64,000 bases of DNA from Lucinisca nassula (GCA_963580285.1 OY757013.1:150551564-150615563), one strand, 5' to 3'; shown: positions 1-12,865, counted from the stretch's first letter. Notes: a model not told the origin generated them from the letters alone. Program-made: numbers and translations.

Positions 1-175
1 AAAATAAAGGCATTTTGTGTGTTCCCATTAGAATCGACTGAGGCGATTTTCAATAAAAAAGCTAGACAATTATCCTTAGTATAAGAATATCATCAGCTAT
101 GGGACAATTTGCAATGGACTCGAAAACGAGCTCGAAAACAGCTGTGGTAAACGGGCCATCGGTGTACGAGCCATA
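1..175 (+). mobile_element. MITE family C, right half
   Basis: Starts in the centre of the element: TGTGTTCCCATTAGAATCGA then GAGGCGATTTTCAATAAAAA, and ends GGTAAACGGGCCATCGGTGT ACGAGCC. The left half would lie before position 1. Confidence 0.55.
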
Positions 176-328
176 TTGACGTTTAACTGAATGTATATAA
201 ATCCAAATGTGCGAGCACAGTGTAATGTATAGTTAACTGATAGAAATGGCGACAATTTGAAGTGCATAATGCTCATTCTTGTAACATTAAGTCGTTGAAA
301 AGCATGACAGAAACAGTTTGTGATGTAA

Positions 329-554
329 TAACAAAAACACGCCTTTACAAATACAAATTTTACCGCCGAAAAACCGACAATTTTAAGATGAAATATTGTG
401 AAATCTTTCTTACTTCTGCTCAAAATATAAGTACTCCCAATATATAGTTTAGAGCAGAAATAAAAAATGTACGGTGTACCCCTGTAAACCCCAGTTTTAC
501 TGTATAAAAGTTGGGTTCAATGGGGTCAGAATTATACAGGCGTGTTTATGTGAT
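329..554. mobile_element. MITE family A, copy without central palindrome
   Basis: AACAAAAACACGCCTTTACA and CAGGCGTGTTTATGTGATT ends; both arms are present, but the centre is shrunk to TAAGTACTCCCAATATATAG. Confidence 0.7.
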
Positions 555-1033
555 TTTATTGTTTTTGTGATTTTATTACACCCAATTCAAAATATTACAC
601 ATGAAAAACAAAACCCCTTTATATATATAATATATTTATTTTAATAGCACTCATTGTATATTTTAAGATTATGCAAATAAATAAAAGAACAATATTAAAT
701 ATGTCTAGCAGTTTCATTTTCGTTATTGATGCTCAAATGATCACTTGATAAAATGAAAACCGACCACAAGATTTTCACCGAACACAACATTTTCGCCGTG
801 TCCAATCACTACCTTAAACCCACCTTTATTTCCGTCCTCAACGCAGTTCTTTGGTCTATGACACCAGCCCTGCTTGTTACAGCATAATCCCAGGCGCAAA
901 ATGTTTTCCAGGCAAACGGGTATTCTGAGCCCACATCAGCTAGTTTACTCTTTCTGTATCGTATTATCATACTGAAACGTAACGAAACACGTTAAATCAT
1001 ATTAATTTTGCAATTACCCTTTACTTTTAAATG
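555..1033. other. Unique-looking AT-rich sequence
   Basis: No gene, motif or repeat that I recognise. Confidence 0.5.
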
Positions 1034-1185
1034 CCTTAATGGTATGGTGAGTAAGCTCGACTCATAAGCCAGGAGTCGTGGTTTCGATTCTGGGCTTTTC
1101 CAAACTTTCGGTCGAGTTTTTGTACCCGGTTCCGCCTCCATATGACCTTAGCTATCGTTTGGACTGCAACACACATCCACACACA
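1034..1185 (+). mobile_element. S1 SINE, diverged copy
   Basis: TAATGGTATGGTGAGTAAGC, GGTTTCGATTCTGGGC, TTTTGTACCCGGTTCCGCCT and CCATATGACCTTAGC follow S1 order. The tail is lost in a CACACA-rich stretch. Confidence 0.5.
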
Positions 1186-1350
1186 CAGTTGCCGCATATA
1201 CACTCACACTTTGCTATAAACTACCAAGCAGGCACTCAACATTGAATCGACGTTGAAACACAGTAAATGCAGTGTTTAAATGATGATTCAAAGTTGTGCG
1301 CCTGCGTGGTATACTTAAATGATTTACAGTTTACACTTTATTGTTATTCA

Positions 1351-1707
1351 AACTTTATCATATGACGTCGCGTCTGGGAGTGTAATAACGCCATGTAATA
1401 TTTTCGATAATCCACTAGTGGATTAAATATGCAAATTAGCTAGATATGTCCCGTAACGTTACATGTACGGCGTCCTTAACGACGTCGCGTTTACTAATAG
1501 CGGTATATTGATATTTTTTTGTAAACAATCGAATATATAATGCGTTTTAAATATCATATGATAAATAGAATCTTGCATTCGTGCTCATGTATTATTGAAT
1601 TTATTAAACTCGTTGAGGAAAAGGGATAAAATGCTCGGCAAAGCCTCGCATTTTATCCCTTTTCCTCAACTCGTTTAATAAATTCAATAATACATGAACA
1701 CTCATGT
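1351..1707. mobile_element. MITE family J, copy 1
   Basis: TTTATCATATGACGTCGCGT, CCCGTAACGTTACATGTACG, then a near-perfect hairpin of about 100 bases (1592-1695) with GAGGAAAAGGGATAAAATGC facing its complement around CTCGGCAAAGCCTCG. Confidence 0.7.
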
Positions 1708-2630
1708 AAGATCCTCTATGTATGAGTCACAAAATAGAAGTGGAGGCAATGATCAGGAATTGATACAGATACCTGACACCTCCCATCCAACCCTGGAAAA
1801 ACAAACATTTCTTCCACATGCCATTTCAGAGACGAAAAATAGACATTTTACATTTTGGAAAATGGTTTATAAGATAACGTGGTAGAAATGAACGAACATA
1901 AGCTGATAATATTTTCTGTTTATGCAAATCTAGTAGCTGGTGAACCCATTCAGAAAATGTTGAATGCCTTGTAGGAAAGAAGGCGTGGCCAACTGTTTCC
2001 TTCAACTTAAATTCAACCTTAATTGAGAAGGGAGGCAAACATTTCTAATTCATATTTTATCGTTTTGAATTTCATAACATGAACATGTAGGTGCAATTAA
2101 TACCCTTCTAAACATCACTATATACAGAGAAACAGGGTGGGGGAGTTAAAAGGGCCATGGTTCATGTTTTCTTATTTCTTGCTGTCTGTACTGGTTGGAA
2201 ACGCCTCATTCATACATTTTTCTCGTTAGAACCGCATAAGAGCACAAACAATCTATGTTTGGAACTGACACAATGCTTATCACAAATTTGCGTCCGTAAT
2301 GGCTTATTTCAGATGCATAAAATATTTTTTATCCATCACGGGTATGTTTATCCCAATGTCCAGGTTAACAATGCGAACTATCAAAATCAACTTACATAGT
2401 TATTATAACCACGAAACAGAACAGGTTGACAGCTAGCCATGTTAACATGTAACTGAGTGGAAGATTGTAGTTGAAATCCAGATCTTTTGTGTAGGCACCA
2501 TAGAACATTATACTGTCTGATAAATCACCCTGAAGTAACATGTGGAATGGTATTAAGGTTTGATATTCAATTGCTCATTTTTAAACTTTTATTTCATGCA
2601 AAAAGAAACTGTGATTTGCTCATCACGAAA

Positions 2631-2901
2631 ACACGCCTATATAAATTTGACCCCCTTGAACCCCACTTTTATACAGTAAAACTGGGGTTTACAGAGGTTA
2701 ACCTTATTTTTCTTATTTCTGCTCTAAAATATAGATTGTGGGTACTCGTTAGAACCGCCTCGATGAGGCGGTTCTAACGAGTGCCCACAATCTATATTTT
2801 GTGCAGAAATAAAAAAAAATATCACGATTTGTCATCTTAAAATTTTCATTTTTTCGGCGATAAAGGTGGCAATGTATTTATATAGGCATGTTTGCGTAAT
2901 G
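2631..2901. mobile_element. MITE family A, full-length copy
   Basis: CATCACGAAAACACGCCTAT to GGCATGTTTGCGTAATG. Centre CGTTAGAACCGCCTC-GATG-GAGGCGGTTCTAACG is a perfect palindrome (2749-2782). Arms are in opposite order to the 37400 copy. Confidence 0.8.
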
Positions 2902-3640
2902 TTATGCAAGTTGTTAGAACATTCAGAAGCGAATCATATGTAATTTCTTTTTTCCAGACAGTGAGATTACAAAGACAAATAAACAAGCATTAATGAGCAA
3001 CGTTTGTAAACCTAAGGGGGATAATGAGAATCTAATATGTTAGTCACTTTTCTCATATGGGGACTATGAATCAATACATATCCCTAAGTTATGCCCGTAA
3101 TTTAACCCATTAAATACTGGTGGACTTTTTCATTGTTACACGTTGAGCAAGTTCATTTGTCATTTAAGGGTGAAGAAAGAATATATTTTTCATTCTATAT
3201 TTGTTGGAAAATCTTGTAAGCAAACAGCAGGACGCGTTAATGGTGTCCCTGTAAGAATGGGTTGACTCGTGGATTTTTTCAGCTCTAATGTCAGATTGTT
3301 AAGGTGTCCTCAATGCACACTCCGCATAATTCATGTATAGTTGTTTAAGTCTGTATTTGTCTTATTTCATATTCTATTCTTCTTCACTCATGACAGTTGT
3401 TTTACTCTGTAGTCGTCTTAGTTTACTCTGTATGCTGCTGTAATGACTCATGATGGTGCGCTTTGATTTCATCATTTGCACCAGTTTATTATTCTTATTG
3501 TGCGTGAAACTGCATTAAAAATAAGGGCAATGGTTGAATTTCAAAAATCCCTGAATTGAAGACTCCTATAGTTTTCTGCTAATCGCCTCATTCGGATGTC
3601 GCTACTTTGCAGTTTCCTATATGTCAAATAGCTTTGCGTA
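2902..3640. other. No recognisable feature
   Basis: AT-rich, no convincing frame, no internal repeat. Also nothing recognised in 1708-2630 beyond a short repeat-G end at 1738-1770 (GAAGTGGAGGCAATGATCAG). Confidence 0.5.
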
Positions 3641-3837
3641 AGCTGTTTTAATTTGTTTTATATTCGCCATCTTGTTACTTCTTTCACATTTTTTCATTCG
3701 GTGGCTTCAGGCTGTTTTGTTTTTGGTCTGTGGCTTTTTGGGGGAACCTTTTTCTTCCATTCCAACGGAGTTCAACTGCTTATAGCAAATATTTCAACAC
3801 TACAGTTTTTTATCAAACAGTTTAGACAAATTATTTG

Positions 3838-4150
3838 TCTAAACCATGACAGAACCAAAATCGATTTAAGCGCCCGCCCGACACCCCCACTACCCCACCA
3901 GTAAAATACGTTTTACTGACCGTTCCAAGGCGTTTTTTTTTTTGTCGTGGTTTATTATTATTATAGCTCATCTTTGCATTTTGATAGCCGTTTTGCCATT
4001 TTGTGGAAAAGTAACTCTCCTTTTGGCTTTCCGCTTGTGATGTTTGCATTAGTTATTTTATGTTCGTGTTTCTTTCCATTTGGTGTCTCTGATAGGAGGA
4101 GTGGGGAAATTGTATCGATTCCTGATCATTGCTTTCACTTCTACTTTCAA
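3838..4150 (+). repeat. Repeat G copy
   Basis: AAATCGATTTAAGCGCCCGC, TTACTGACCGTTCCAAGGCG, TAACTCTCCTTTTGGCTTTC, GGAAATTGTATCGATTCCTG ATCATTGC. A dispersed repeat of about 310 bp; 4475-4672 is a second, partial copy (TGTCCTTTTGGCTTTTCGTT). Confidence 0.65.
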
Positions 4151-4828
4151 ACTTGTTGATGATATAGTTCGTTGTTAAGCAATGTGAGCACACCTTTGGA
4201 AGAAGAGAGGCACTGCTACTCACTGTTTTCTATAGGTAGTATGCCTTTCGTGTGTAGGTATTTGCGTCGTTACTCTTTCTATTGATGCTATTGCCTGCAC
4301 TTTCCTGCAAATCAAGAATCTAGCTTTCTGCGTCAGACTAGCTAATTCTGGCAAATTAGCTTCGTCAGTGACCCTCGGTACACGAATTTACTAACTTCCT
4401 AGCAAAGTAGGTACGATGAATCAGCAGATGTTAGTTTTCTGTCAAATTAAATTGTTCGGCGTACTCGTTAGAACCGCCCATTTGGCCATTTTGGCCATTT
4501 TGTAGGAACGAAACTGTCCTTTTGGCTTTTCGTTTGTGACCTATTCATTACAGTGAAGTTATTTTATGTTTGTGTTTCTTTCCTTTTGATGTCGTGGATG
4601 TGAGATGTGAGGTAATTAATCGATTCCGGATCATTGTCTTCATTTATATTGTATTGCATCCCGGTTCAACTACGCCACTTACGAAGTGTCCGCCATATGT
4701 CGTGTCACTTTTGAAATTTCCTGACAAAATCTGAAAAGGAAACACTATCAATTAGTAATTGTGGTACAATATTATTTTGACATGAGACCTCTATGCAAAG
4801 AATAAACTAGAATGTTGTCAGAGGAAAA

Positions 4829-6057
4829 CAATGTCCCCTCACCCCACCACCATAAATATATCTTAACACCCATTTGACTTTAAAAATAGGTTAATGTAAG
4901 CTGCAAACAAGTCATTTTTCGCCAATAACTGACAGTTTCGGGAGCATGTGACCTTAAAAAACAAAACAGTCATTAAAAAGGTCAGATAACCAGAATCTGA
5001 TCAAATTTGGTAGACTGTAATTCAATATTGTAAGGAATATGACCAACAGTCATCTTAATGATATAGGGTAGAGATAAACCATTATTTGGACCCAAAAGAA
5101 CAGGTTTCGGGAGCCCTTGACCTTAGAATGCAGATAAGCCATTTTTGGCCCAAAATTGACAAATTACGGGGCCTGTGACCTTGAAAGAAAGGTCAATGTC
5201 ACCAAAATCTAATCCAATCTGCGGTATGTTGTTGTAATATATTGTACCAAGTTTGAATAAAATGAATCAATTCGTTTATAAGATATAGTGCAGACAAGCC
5301 ATTTTGGCCCAAAAGTGTCTGTTTTTCGAGGGCATGTGACCTTAAAAAATAGGTCATGGTCACCAAAATCTAATCAAATCTGTGTTGTGTTGTAATGGTG
5401 CATTGTACTAAGTTTGACTCGTTAATGAAATAGAGAGCAGACAAGCCATTTTTGTCCCAAAATTGTCTGTTTTGGGGGCTTGTGACCTTGTGAAAAGTTC
5501 AAGGTCACCAAAATCTAATCAAATCTGCATTATGTTGCAATTATACATTGTACCAAGTTTAACTAAAATAATCATAACATTAATGAGATAGAGTGGTAGA
5601 CAAGCCATTCTTGGCCCATAATTGACGGTTTCGGTTTCGGGGGGGGGGGGGGGGGGTCGTGACACTGAAAAAGGTCAAGGTCACCAAAATGTAATCAAAT
5701 CTTCGGTACATTTTTAATGATATACTGTACCAAGTTTGACCAGAATTTAACAATTCGCTAATTAGATAGATTGCAGATATGCCTATTTTGGCCCGAAAAT
5801 GACTGTTTTGCGAGGCAGTGACCTTGAGAATGAAGTCAAGGTCATCATAACATAACGACTGTTTTCCCCCATCTTAATGATGTAACTATACAAGTTTGGT
5901 CAGAATCCATCCATAGTTTCAAGAGATATAGTGCTTCAAACAGGCTGATCTGCATCTTTTTGCCGAAGCCGACGCCGACGGTGATGCCGACGCCGACGCA
6001 AACGAGATCCGCACCAAAAAACAGCATGTCCCCCTCCCCTCCGGTGGGGGGACATAA
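4829..6057. repeat. TIR-bounded array element, ATGTCCCC type
   Basis: Ends ATGTCCCCTCACCCCACC and CCTCCGGTGGGGGGACATA. Inside, about six units of roughly 170 bp: CAGACAAGCCATTTTGGCCC, a TGTGACCTTGAAAAAAGG stretch, TCAAGGTCACCAAAATCTAA, TTGTACCAAGTTTGA. A GACGCCGACG tract precedes the right end. Confidence 0.65.
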
Positions 6058-6715
6058 TTAGTCAGTGTTTCCGCCTAACAACTCGGTTTTCGTAAACCTC
6101 TCTTGCATAATCGGCATCTCGCGAAAGGCGACTCATTGTATTGAATAACACTATCAATCTCTTAAAGCTAAATATATGCATTCAGTCTCATGTCAAATTG
6201 TTCGTAACAACATATTACATATCAACCACCCCATGAGAAAACTTGTTTTCTTGTCCATTTGCGAATAATAATGGTGTAGATCAGCCTGTACATCCTTGTG
6301 GTCTGATCTGCACCTTTTTGTTCGTAGCTTGGCTAGTGCAATATATGTACATCTAGTATTGCTAGTCAGAGCAGCTCAACCTGCCGGCTCGTGTCTTACA
6401 TTGTCGCAAACGCCGAAGATAGGTTTTCTCCTGACAAAGCTCACATAAGAAATGGGTGTTTCCGTTTAGTTGAGACAATTGGTAGGAAGTAATATTTTCA
6501 CTAATTTACAGAAAAATTGTGCAGAGATTCGAATTAGCATTAAGTGAATGTGTAATGTTTGTCTGCAAACTGCCAATTTGCAAGAAAAAAAAAGAAGAAA
6601 ATAATATGAAATATACAACACGTTGCCCTCCCTGAACAAGAATGCCACAAAAGAAAGATACGACCATCGCAGTTATTAAAACAAACACAAAACTTAATTA
6701 GATGCAAGTGCATAT
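6058..6715. other. No recognisable feature
   Basis: Only a worn palindrome at 6285-6325 (GATCAGCCTGTACATCC). Nothing coding. Confidence 0.5.
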
Positions 6716-7365
6716 AAGAGGGCTGTTTGAAAACATTTGCAAATTTTTATCGAAGTTGATAATATTTTGTCTAGTTTCCTTCGAAATATTCCCCTTTAGC
6801 TAGAAAACATTGTTTCTATCTTTTAATCCATTTTTAAATAACTTTAATGCTCATATTTGGATACACCCATTAGGAACTGGTAAACTACATACTCCAATGG
6901 ACAATTTGGGGTTGAGGAAAAACATCGCACGGGACCAGGCCTTGGTTTGTTAATATACTGACCTTTGCAGACTTCAACACGTGTATTCCAGTTGAGGATT
7001 TGTGGGCTGTAGCAGTTTCATGTAACAAATGAACATGCTGGAGACCGGTTATTGACGAACTTTCCTCGTTTTTGTTCGCTTTCTTTCAGAGCTTAGTAGA
7101 CACGCACCTACATTTTGGAACAGTAATGTGCATGAGCGGCTCAGAATTTCTAAAGCAAATGGCGTATAACATCATCTTTGCTGCCAGTGTTAATTTAGCA
7201 ATAGCTGGCCTAAGGACATCTTTCAGAGCCAATATCCCGTTATCAACTTTGCGCTTGAGCTCGTAAAATGTCTCATCACTAGTTACTAGTCTATGAAACA
7301 CCTTTTCTGATAATTGGAAACTGGTACTTCTTCCGCAATTGCTGTGCCATATCATTTCTGCTCAT
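6716..7365 (-). pseudogene. Highly degraded mariner-like relic
   Basis: On the minus strand: LVTSDETFYELKRKV near 7270, KLTLAAKMMLYAICF near 7170, HVHLLHETATAHKS near 7030, LVPCDVFLNPKLSIG near 6920 and FKNGLKDRNNVF near 6830. The order fits DE-W, the HDNA-AH motif, the PD-APCDFFLFPKLK motif and the terminal WI-R motif of mariner transposases, all with stops and shifts. Weak but in the right order. Confidence 0.45.
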
Positions 7366-7883
7366 CGGTCAGCAAATTGGGGATTTAGCAAGCACTTACC
7401 TTCGTAACCTTAAGATTTAAGAATTTTTTCATCAAAATGAAGTAGACAGATGCTTAACAAAAGTCATTTGTGCCAGCTGCATGCATCTTTCTCAAAAATT
7501 GACTTGTTGAAAAACTAGTCTGAACTAGTTGAAAAATACAAAATTAATTTAAAGACACTGCTGCAGCAGTGCGTAATAGGAACCAGACTTCTCCCTGTCC
7601 TACTTTATAGTGTAGTTTATATTTTTTAGTCCTTTGAGATTATTGATTCCATTGTTGAATTTTGAAAATATTTGAGGGTCACTGATGAGGCCTTATTGGC
7701 CGATACTAGCTAGTCTGGCCCAGAAAACATGTACACTCCATATTTTCCAGTTCTGTGGTGTATTCCTTGCTTCTAAAGAATAACCCTTTCTACAACATAT
7801 TTTATGGGGATTGTTTATAAATTTAGGAAGAAATCTGATTTTCAGAATCAATTCAAAAAGATAATAAAACTGCAATCACTGCA

Positions 7884-8789
7884 TGATGCCCCGCCACTAC
7901 ATATACATCAAGCAAGTGCCATATCACAGTGAAACAAAACCTAATGGCTGTTTCCCCCATCCTAGTGATGTAACCATGCAAGTTTGGTCAGAATAAATCA
8001 TTAAGTTCATGAGATATAGTGCTTCAAACAGACTACATGATAGAAATAGCTTTGTTCAATGTTCAAGGGGCGATAACTCAAATAGTACAGTTATGGTTCA
8101 TATGTTATGCATGTCGCCTCAGGCTGCCCTACATATCTGTGAAGTGTCGTGAAAGTATCTCAAATGGTATCAGAGTTATGGAGCGGATTCTAAACTGATA
8201 GCATATGCTATATTCAAAGTTTAAAGGACAATAACTCCAAAAGTACAAAAATCAGAGTTATAGTTCATATGCTCTGCACGTTGTTTCATGATGTTCTACA
8301 TATCTATGAAGTTTCATGGAAATATCTGAAATGGTATCGAAGTTATGGAGCGGACACGAAACTATGCTAGAAATGGTTATGTTCAATGTTCAAAGGGCAG
8401 TAACTCCAAAAGTGGGAAATCAGAGTTGCGGTTCATATGTTCTGCACGTCGTCTCACGGTGCTCTATATATCTGTGAAGTTTCATGGAAATATCCCATAC
8501 GGTGTCAAAGTTATGGAGGGGACACGAAACTATGATAGAAATGCCTATGTTCAATGTTCAAAGGGAAACAACTCCAAAAGTAGGAAAATCAGAGTTACGG
8601 TTTATATGTTCTGCACGTCGTCTGATAGTGCTTTACATATCTGTGAAGTTTCCTGAAAATATCTTAAACGGTATCAGAGTTATGAAGCAGACACGGAACT
8701 ATAGGGCGCTGACGGACGGACGGACGGACACTCAAAACTTCGGAGGGTATAACATAATACACCGCCATTTTTTTAATGGCGGGGCATAA
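7884..8789. repeat. TIR-bounded array element, ATGCCCCGCC type
   Basis: Ends GATGCCCCGCCACT and AATGGCGGGGCATAAT. Four units of about 170 bp: ATGTTCAATGTTCAAAGGGC, TAACTCCAAAAGT, CATATGTTCTGCACGTCGTC, CTGTGAAGTTTCATGGAAAT. A GACGGACGGACGGACGGACA tract precedes the right end. 7935-8030 repeats 5848-5942 of the neighbouring element (CAAGTTTGGTCAGAAT..TTCAAACAG). Confidence 0.65.
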
Positions 8790-8934
8790 TTAAGCGCCAT
8801 AAATGAATGGTGACCAACATAAGTGTTATGCGACAGATAGCAGGCCTAGTTTTTAACCCAGTCATGGTTGAAGAATATGCCTCCCTCTTTCATTGCACGA
8901 CTCTGACTCGATGACGGCCCCAACTTAAAGGTGC

Positions 8935-9474
8935 ATTATTGAGCTATCCGGAAAAAATGCCTCCAAAAATAAAATACATATAGCCGGTATTTTTCTTTAA
9001 AACAATACAAATGAATGCGTTTTATGCAAAAATGCGAACAATTATGATGACAGGTAAACGAATTTGAGAGGGATTCCCTAACTAGGTTTCGAACACTAGT
9101 TAGATCTATTTTTAGTTCGTGACAAAAATAGAATCCCCATATATGACGTTATGCGACGTTCATTTTTTGGCCTTGTTTGCTTAGGCCATGCCTGAATCGG
9201 GAAAATATGACGCTGAATACCATACCATAAGTATTGACACTCAGAGACGATACTGTCGCCATGTATGTGTAAAGTGACAGATTTATTTTTAGAACAAAAA
9301 TTCCGAACACATGTTCAGAGCGAAGGGTAAACACGAATGAAAACGACCATTTTCACAAAGTTTTGAAGCTGTATTTGGCGCCAAAAGTGTACACATGACA
9401 AAGGAATATGCATTGAAGATAAAAAACCAGAAAAAAAAAATTTGAGACCCGGTAGCTCAATAATGCACCTTTAA
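8935..9474. mobile_element. TIR element family I (540 bp)
   Basis: Ends TTAAAGGTGCATTATTGAGC and GCTCAATAATGCACCTTTAA are inverse over about 22 bases. Possible 3-bp duplication AAC. No coding content. Single copy here. Confidence 0.7.
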
Positions 9475-9639
9475 AACTTAAAAAAATATATATTTTATTA
9501 CTGGTTGTTGCCTGGTGATTTGTTTTTTGGCTTGATTCTTCGTTGACTACATGGTGGTTTTCTTTAGCTCCAACTTACAGTGTGTGGAACAAGTTTCGAA
9601 CGCTCATCTTTAATTCATCACAGTTATTCAATTTGATTT

Positions 9640-9850
9640 GTATTTCAGTTTGCTCTTCTGTGATGGTCTATTTATTGCGTTAGTTACCTTCAGGTGGACC
9701 AACTGTGTTGTGTGTTGTCGGTTAATTGTATCGATTCCTGACCATTGCCTTCACTTCTATTTTGTAAATAATATTAGAACCATTAGTGAAGGTTGGGTCC
9801 ATAGAATCGATTTAAACTCAGCAGGTTCTCGCTACTGACCGTCCTAAGGC
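9640..9850 (+). repeat. Repeat G, rearranged partial copy
   Basis: GTTAATTGTATCGATTCCTG ACCATTGCC (3-prime part) followed by AATCGATTTAAACTCAGCAG and TGACCGTCCTAAGGC (5-prime part), so two fragments or a tandem join. Confidence 0.5.
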
Positions 9851-10468
9851 AGTGTTTCTAATGTTGTTTATTTTAAATGTAGCTTTCGGGGCATTTCATG
9901 TTGTATGTGCTTAGGGTTGTGTATTTTCATTATTATATATATATATTTAATTTTCATCAATTGTGTCTGTTGCACCTTGTCCCCTTCTTGTGGGGAAGAG
10001 GGAGCTGGTTGCTATGGTGTTTGTGATTAGTTTTTTGTTTGTTTTTTTGTTGTTCTTTTTTTGTTTTTTGTTTTGTTTTTCATTGTTAGTTTCGCTTCCT
10101 CTTGTTGCTATTGGTAGACTGTAATCTTTGATTGTGGCTTTTCCTGTACATCTATTCTATATTGTTTGGTCTTATTAATCTATAAACTGTGGAAATGACA
10201 AATGTTTATCCCCACTTTGAAATAACACATATCTCATGATGTGCGCTTTTACCACTCAGTCCCACTTTATAGCGGGCTGCTAGATAACCTGAATTACAGA
10301 AACACTTTTTATTTGTTTTCAAACCATTTTCAATGCAGTATCTTTTGCAAAACCTGAAAGCAATCAAAGTGGCAAAAGAACCTGTTTGTGGATTTCAAGT
10401 ATGTACACATAATATACAGTGATAATCAGTTATCACTTTCGTATTTTGGTACAGGTAAATATGGTCTA
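9851..10468. other. No recognisable feature
   Basis: T-rich stretch near 10030-10085 and no gene. Confidence 0.5.
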
Positions 10469-10850
10469 AGAAAGGGTTATCCTTTGGAAGCAAACCAGAC
10501 TAGCTAGTTTCGGCCAATTAGGCTTCATCAGTGACCCTCAAATATTTTCAAAATTCCACAGTGGAATCAATAATCCAAAAGGTCAAGGAAATATAAACTA
10601 CACACTCGTGAAGGACAGGGAGACTTTTACGGCCGCCACACAATATTTAAGACCAAGTGTAGTGACGTTAAATATGTTCTAAGAAAGGGTTATACTCGCA
10701 CTTTGGAAGCAAGGAATATACTACAGAACTGGAAAGTATGTAGATTGCAAGTTTTTCTGGGCCAGACTAGCTACTTGCAGCTAGTTAGGCCTTTTCAGTG
10801 ACCCTCAAATATTTTCAAAAATCAACAGTGAAATCAATGATCCCGTAAAT
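10469..10850 (+). repeat. Repeat H, two tandem copies
   Basis: GGTTATCCTTTGGAAGCAAA .. ACCAGACTAGCTAGTTTCGG .. TCAGTGACCCTCAAATATTT is repeated about 200 bases on as GGTTATACTCGCACTTTGGA .. GCCAGACTAGCTACTTGCAG .. CAGTGACCCTCAAATATTTT. Other copies: 7540-7830 (reverse), 4310-4385 (fragment) and 63005-63125. Confidence 0.6.
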
Positions 10851-10936
10851 ACCGTAATTGTCGAGTATACACTGTGTTTGCAAAAGTATTCGAACACCCC
10901 TTGTAATCAACCCCTTGTACTCCCCCCACCCAAAAT

Positions 10937-10937
10937 A

Positions 10938-11011
<74 letters not shown>
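10937..11011. repeat. CT microsatellite
   Basis: Uninterrupted (TC)n of about 75 bases. Confidence 0.95.
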
Positions 11012-11013
<2 letters not shown>

Positions 11014-11789
11014 AATAAGGCTTTGTTATTATTTGTAGATAAGGATGTCTTTTGAACAAGACTTTGTAGATAAGGATGCAAGGTGTCTATTCTTTGTATG
11101 GAATAACAAAATAAATTATCTCCACAGCCCAGCTTTGAAGGGCAAACATATGATTTCTTAACAATAAAAATTGTGCTTCTTTCCTTAGAGATCATATCAA
11201 ATTTAATCAAGGGTAACTGATGGACCTGCCGGCGAAGTTTCTTTAAAATATTATTTTATTCCTTATGTCAGATAAGGGTCAACAGAAGTCTCACTTTTCA
11301 AAACGTCTGGATTTATAGGCAAACGAAAACGATGTATCAAAAGTTGTCTCACTTATTAAAATTGCACAAAATTTGCTAGGTGTCTTTATCACCTTTAACT
11401 CACCTCTGGTACTGTTGTAAGTCCAATCATAAGAAGAGCAATGAAAGAGTTGATGTAAACTAGTGTCCTTACGAACCGGAAGTAGGATGCTACGTTGCTT
11501 CCAAAATAGGCTGCAAATAACAAAATTCCAAAATGAATTCATATAAATTCCAGCTGTCGTATGAGCCCAGTCGTGAGATATTCTTTCTTCCAAGCATGCA
11601 CTAAACGTTCAATCAACGTTGAAACAACTTTGAAAGCGTCATTTTTTGTGTGGCTGCATGGTTGGTTTGCGGTTAGCTAAGAAACAGACCCGTCTGCTTA
11701 TTGCACAGTCTAGCAAGAGTCTTGATACCCAGTCTAGAAACTAGGGGTACATGTATTATACTAGCCAAGCCGCGAATACTAAAGTGCTT
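11012..11789. other. No recognisable feature
   Basis: The minus strand frame at 11291-11593 (100 codons) shows no domain. Nothing else seen. The same holds for 12041-12600. Confidence 0.4.
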
Positions 11790-12040
11790 GGGCCAGTTGT
11801 TCAAAACTAACAACGTCGTTAGCTAACGTATCGTTGAAATTTTAAATCATGCAATATGGTGAAAATACTAATATTTTTGCTGAAAAAATGTGAGCAGCTT
11901 TTGCAAATGCAAAAGCTGCTCACATTTTTAATCAAAAATGCAAAAATGACAAACTTTTAGATATTGAACTTGCTAGAATAGTTAGCAATTTGACCTCTAA
12001 CGAGCTCGTTAAGCTAACAAGGTTTTGAACAACTGGGCCC
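11790..12040. mobile_element. MITE family D copy
   Basis: Ends GGGCCAGTTGTTCAAAAC and GTTTTGAACAACTGGGCCC (TIR about 18 bp, then TTAGCTAACG-type inner inverted repeats). A hairpin ATGTGAGCAGCTTTTGCA faces its complement in the middle. Confidence 0.85.
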
Positions 12041-12603
12041 TGATCTGCAGCAAATGGGAAAAAAAGTTTTCTCATGACATGGCTCATGTGTGGCAATACT
12101 TTGAATACTATAGAAGATTCCTTACAGATGGTGTTCGTAATATGACTTAAAATCTCTAATGAACATGCCCTTTCAAACAAGCTATGTCCGAATGTTGTTT
12201 GTCTTTCCAAATAGATTTTTTTATTTATTCTTTTGCCAAAATCACACATGAGTTTGTTATTGGAATTGCTAATTATATATTTTCTGGTGTTTTTACTGCT
12301 GTCGCTCAGCAGATAGGTTTGTAGGCGGTAAAATAGATGCTGCTCTTTAATCAGAATTCGCTCATTTCAAACAATGAGTATTTATTTATCTTGCTTCGAA
12401 AGCAGTGTCTTTCAAATGATCTACCTGCCATAACTGTATGACGGCCATGACATTTGCACATGTAGTTTGACAAATTGACTTTTGGTGGGATTGTGTATTG
12501 TCTCCACTGGATGTCCTAGATTTTGATCGGCGGGGATGTGGCATTGTATTTTTGGACAATGGTTTCCGCCGAATAATGAGAAGTGGCGCCCTTTAATATC
12601 TGG

Positions 12604-12862
12604 ACGGCCTCCTCGGTGGCTCATTCAGATGCGCGTCTGATTGGTGATCAGGATCGCCGGATCGGCAACATACTCGTTCTTTCGTGGAGACTGGTCGTGA
12701 AATGTTTTCTTCGGCTATTCCCAACTTCCACTGATTCAAAAAAGACAAGTGTCAGTTTCTGGCGAAAAACAGGTGCACTGCTCTGGTTCACTGCTTTATA
12801 AACACGCTCAGGAAAACTGTGGGTAGGTAAACTGACCAGCTTGACCATGACCTAAAGTAGTG
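12604..12862 (+). mobile_element. S2 SINE, diverged copy
   Basis: CCTCGGTGGCTCATTCAGAT, GCGTCTGATTGGTGATCAGG, GTCAGTTTCTGGCGAAAAAC and GTGGGTAGGTAAACTGACC follow the S2 order. It ends by joining tail-first to an R1 copy at 12866. Confidence 0.75.
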
Positions 12863-12865
12863 TAG

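Noticed and set aside
8345..8789. Overlapping 100-codon plus-strand frames
   Set aside because: Reading of the 170-bp array inside the element at 7884; repeats within the peptide mirror the DNA repeat.
10815..11210. 131-codon minus-strand frame rich in Arg-Glu
   Set aside because: Translation of the CT microsatellite; no domain outside it.
12421..12624. 67-codon minus-strand frame
   Set aside because: Overlaps the head of an S2 SINE at one end and has no recognisable motif; not enough to call a gene.
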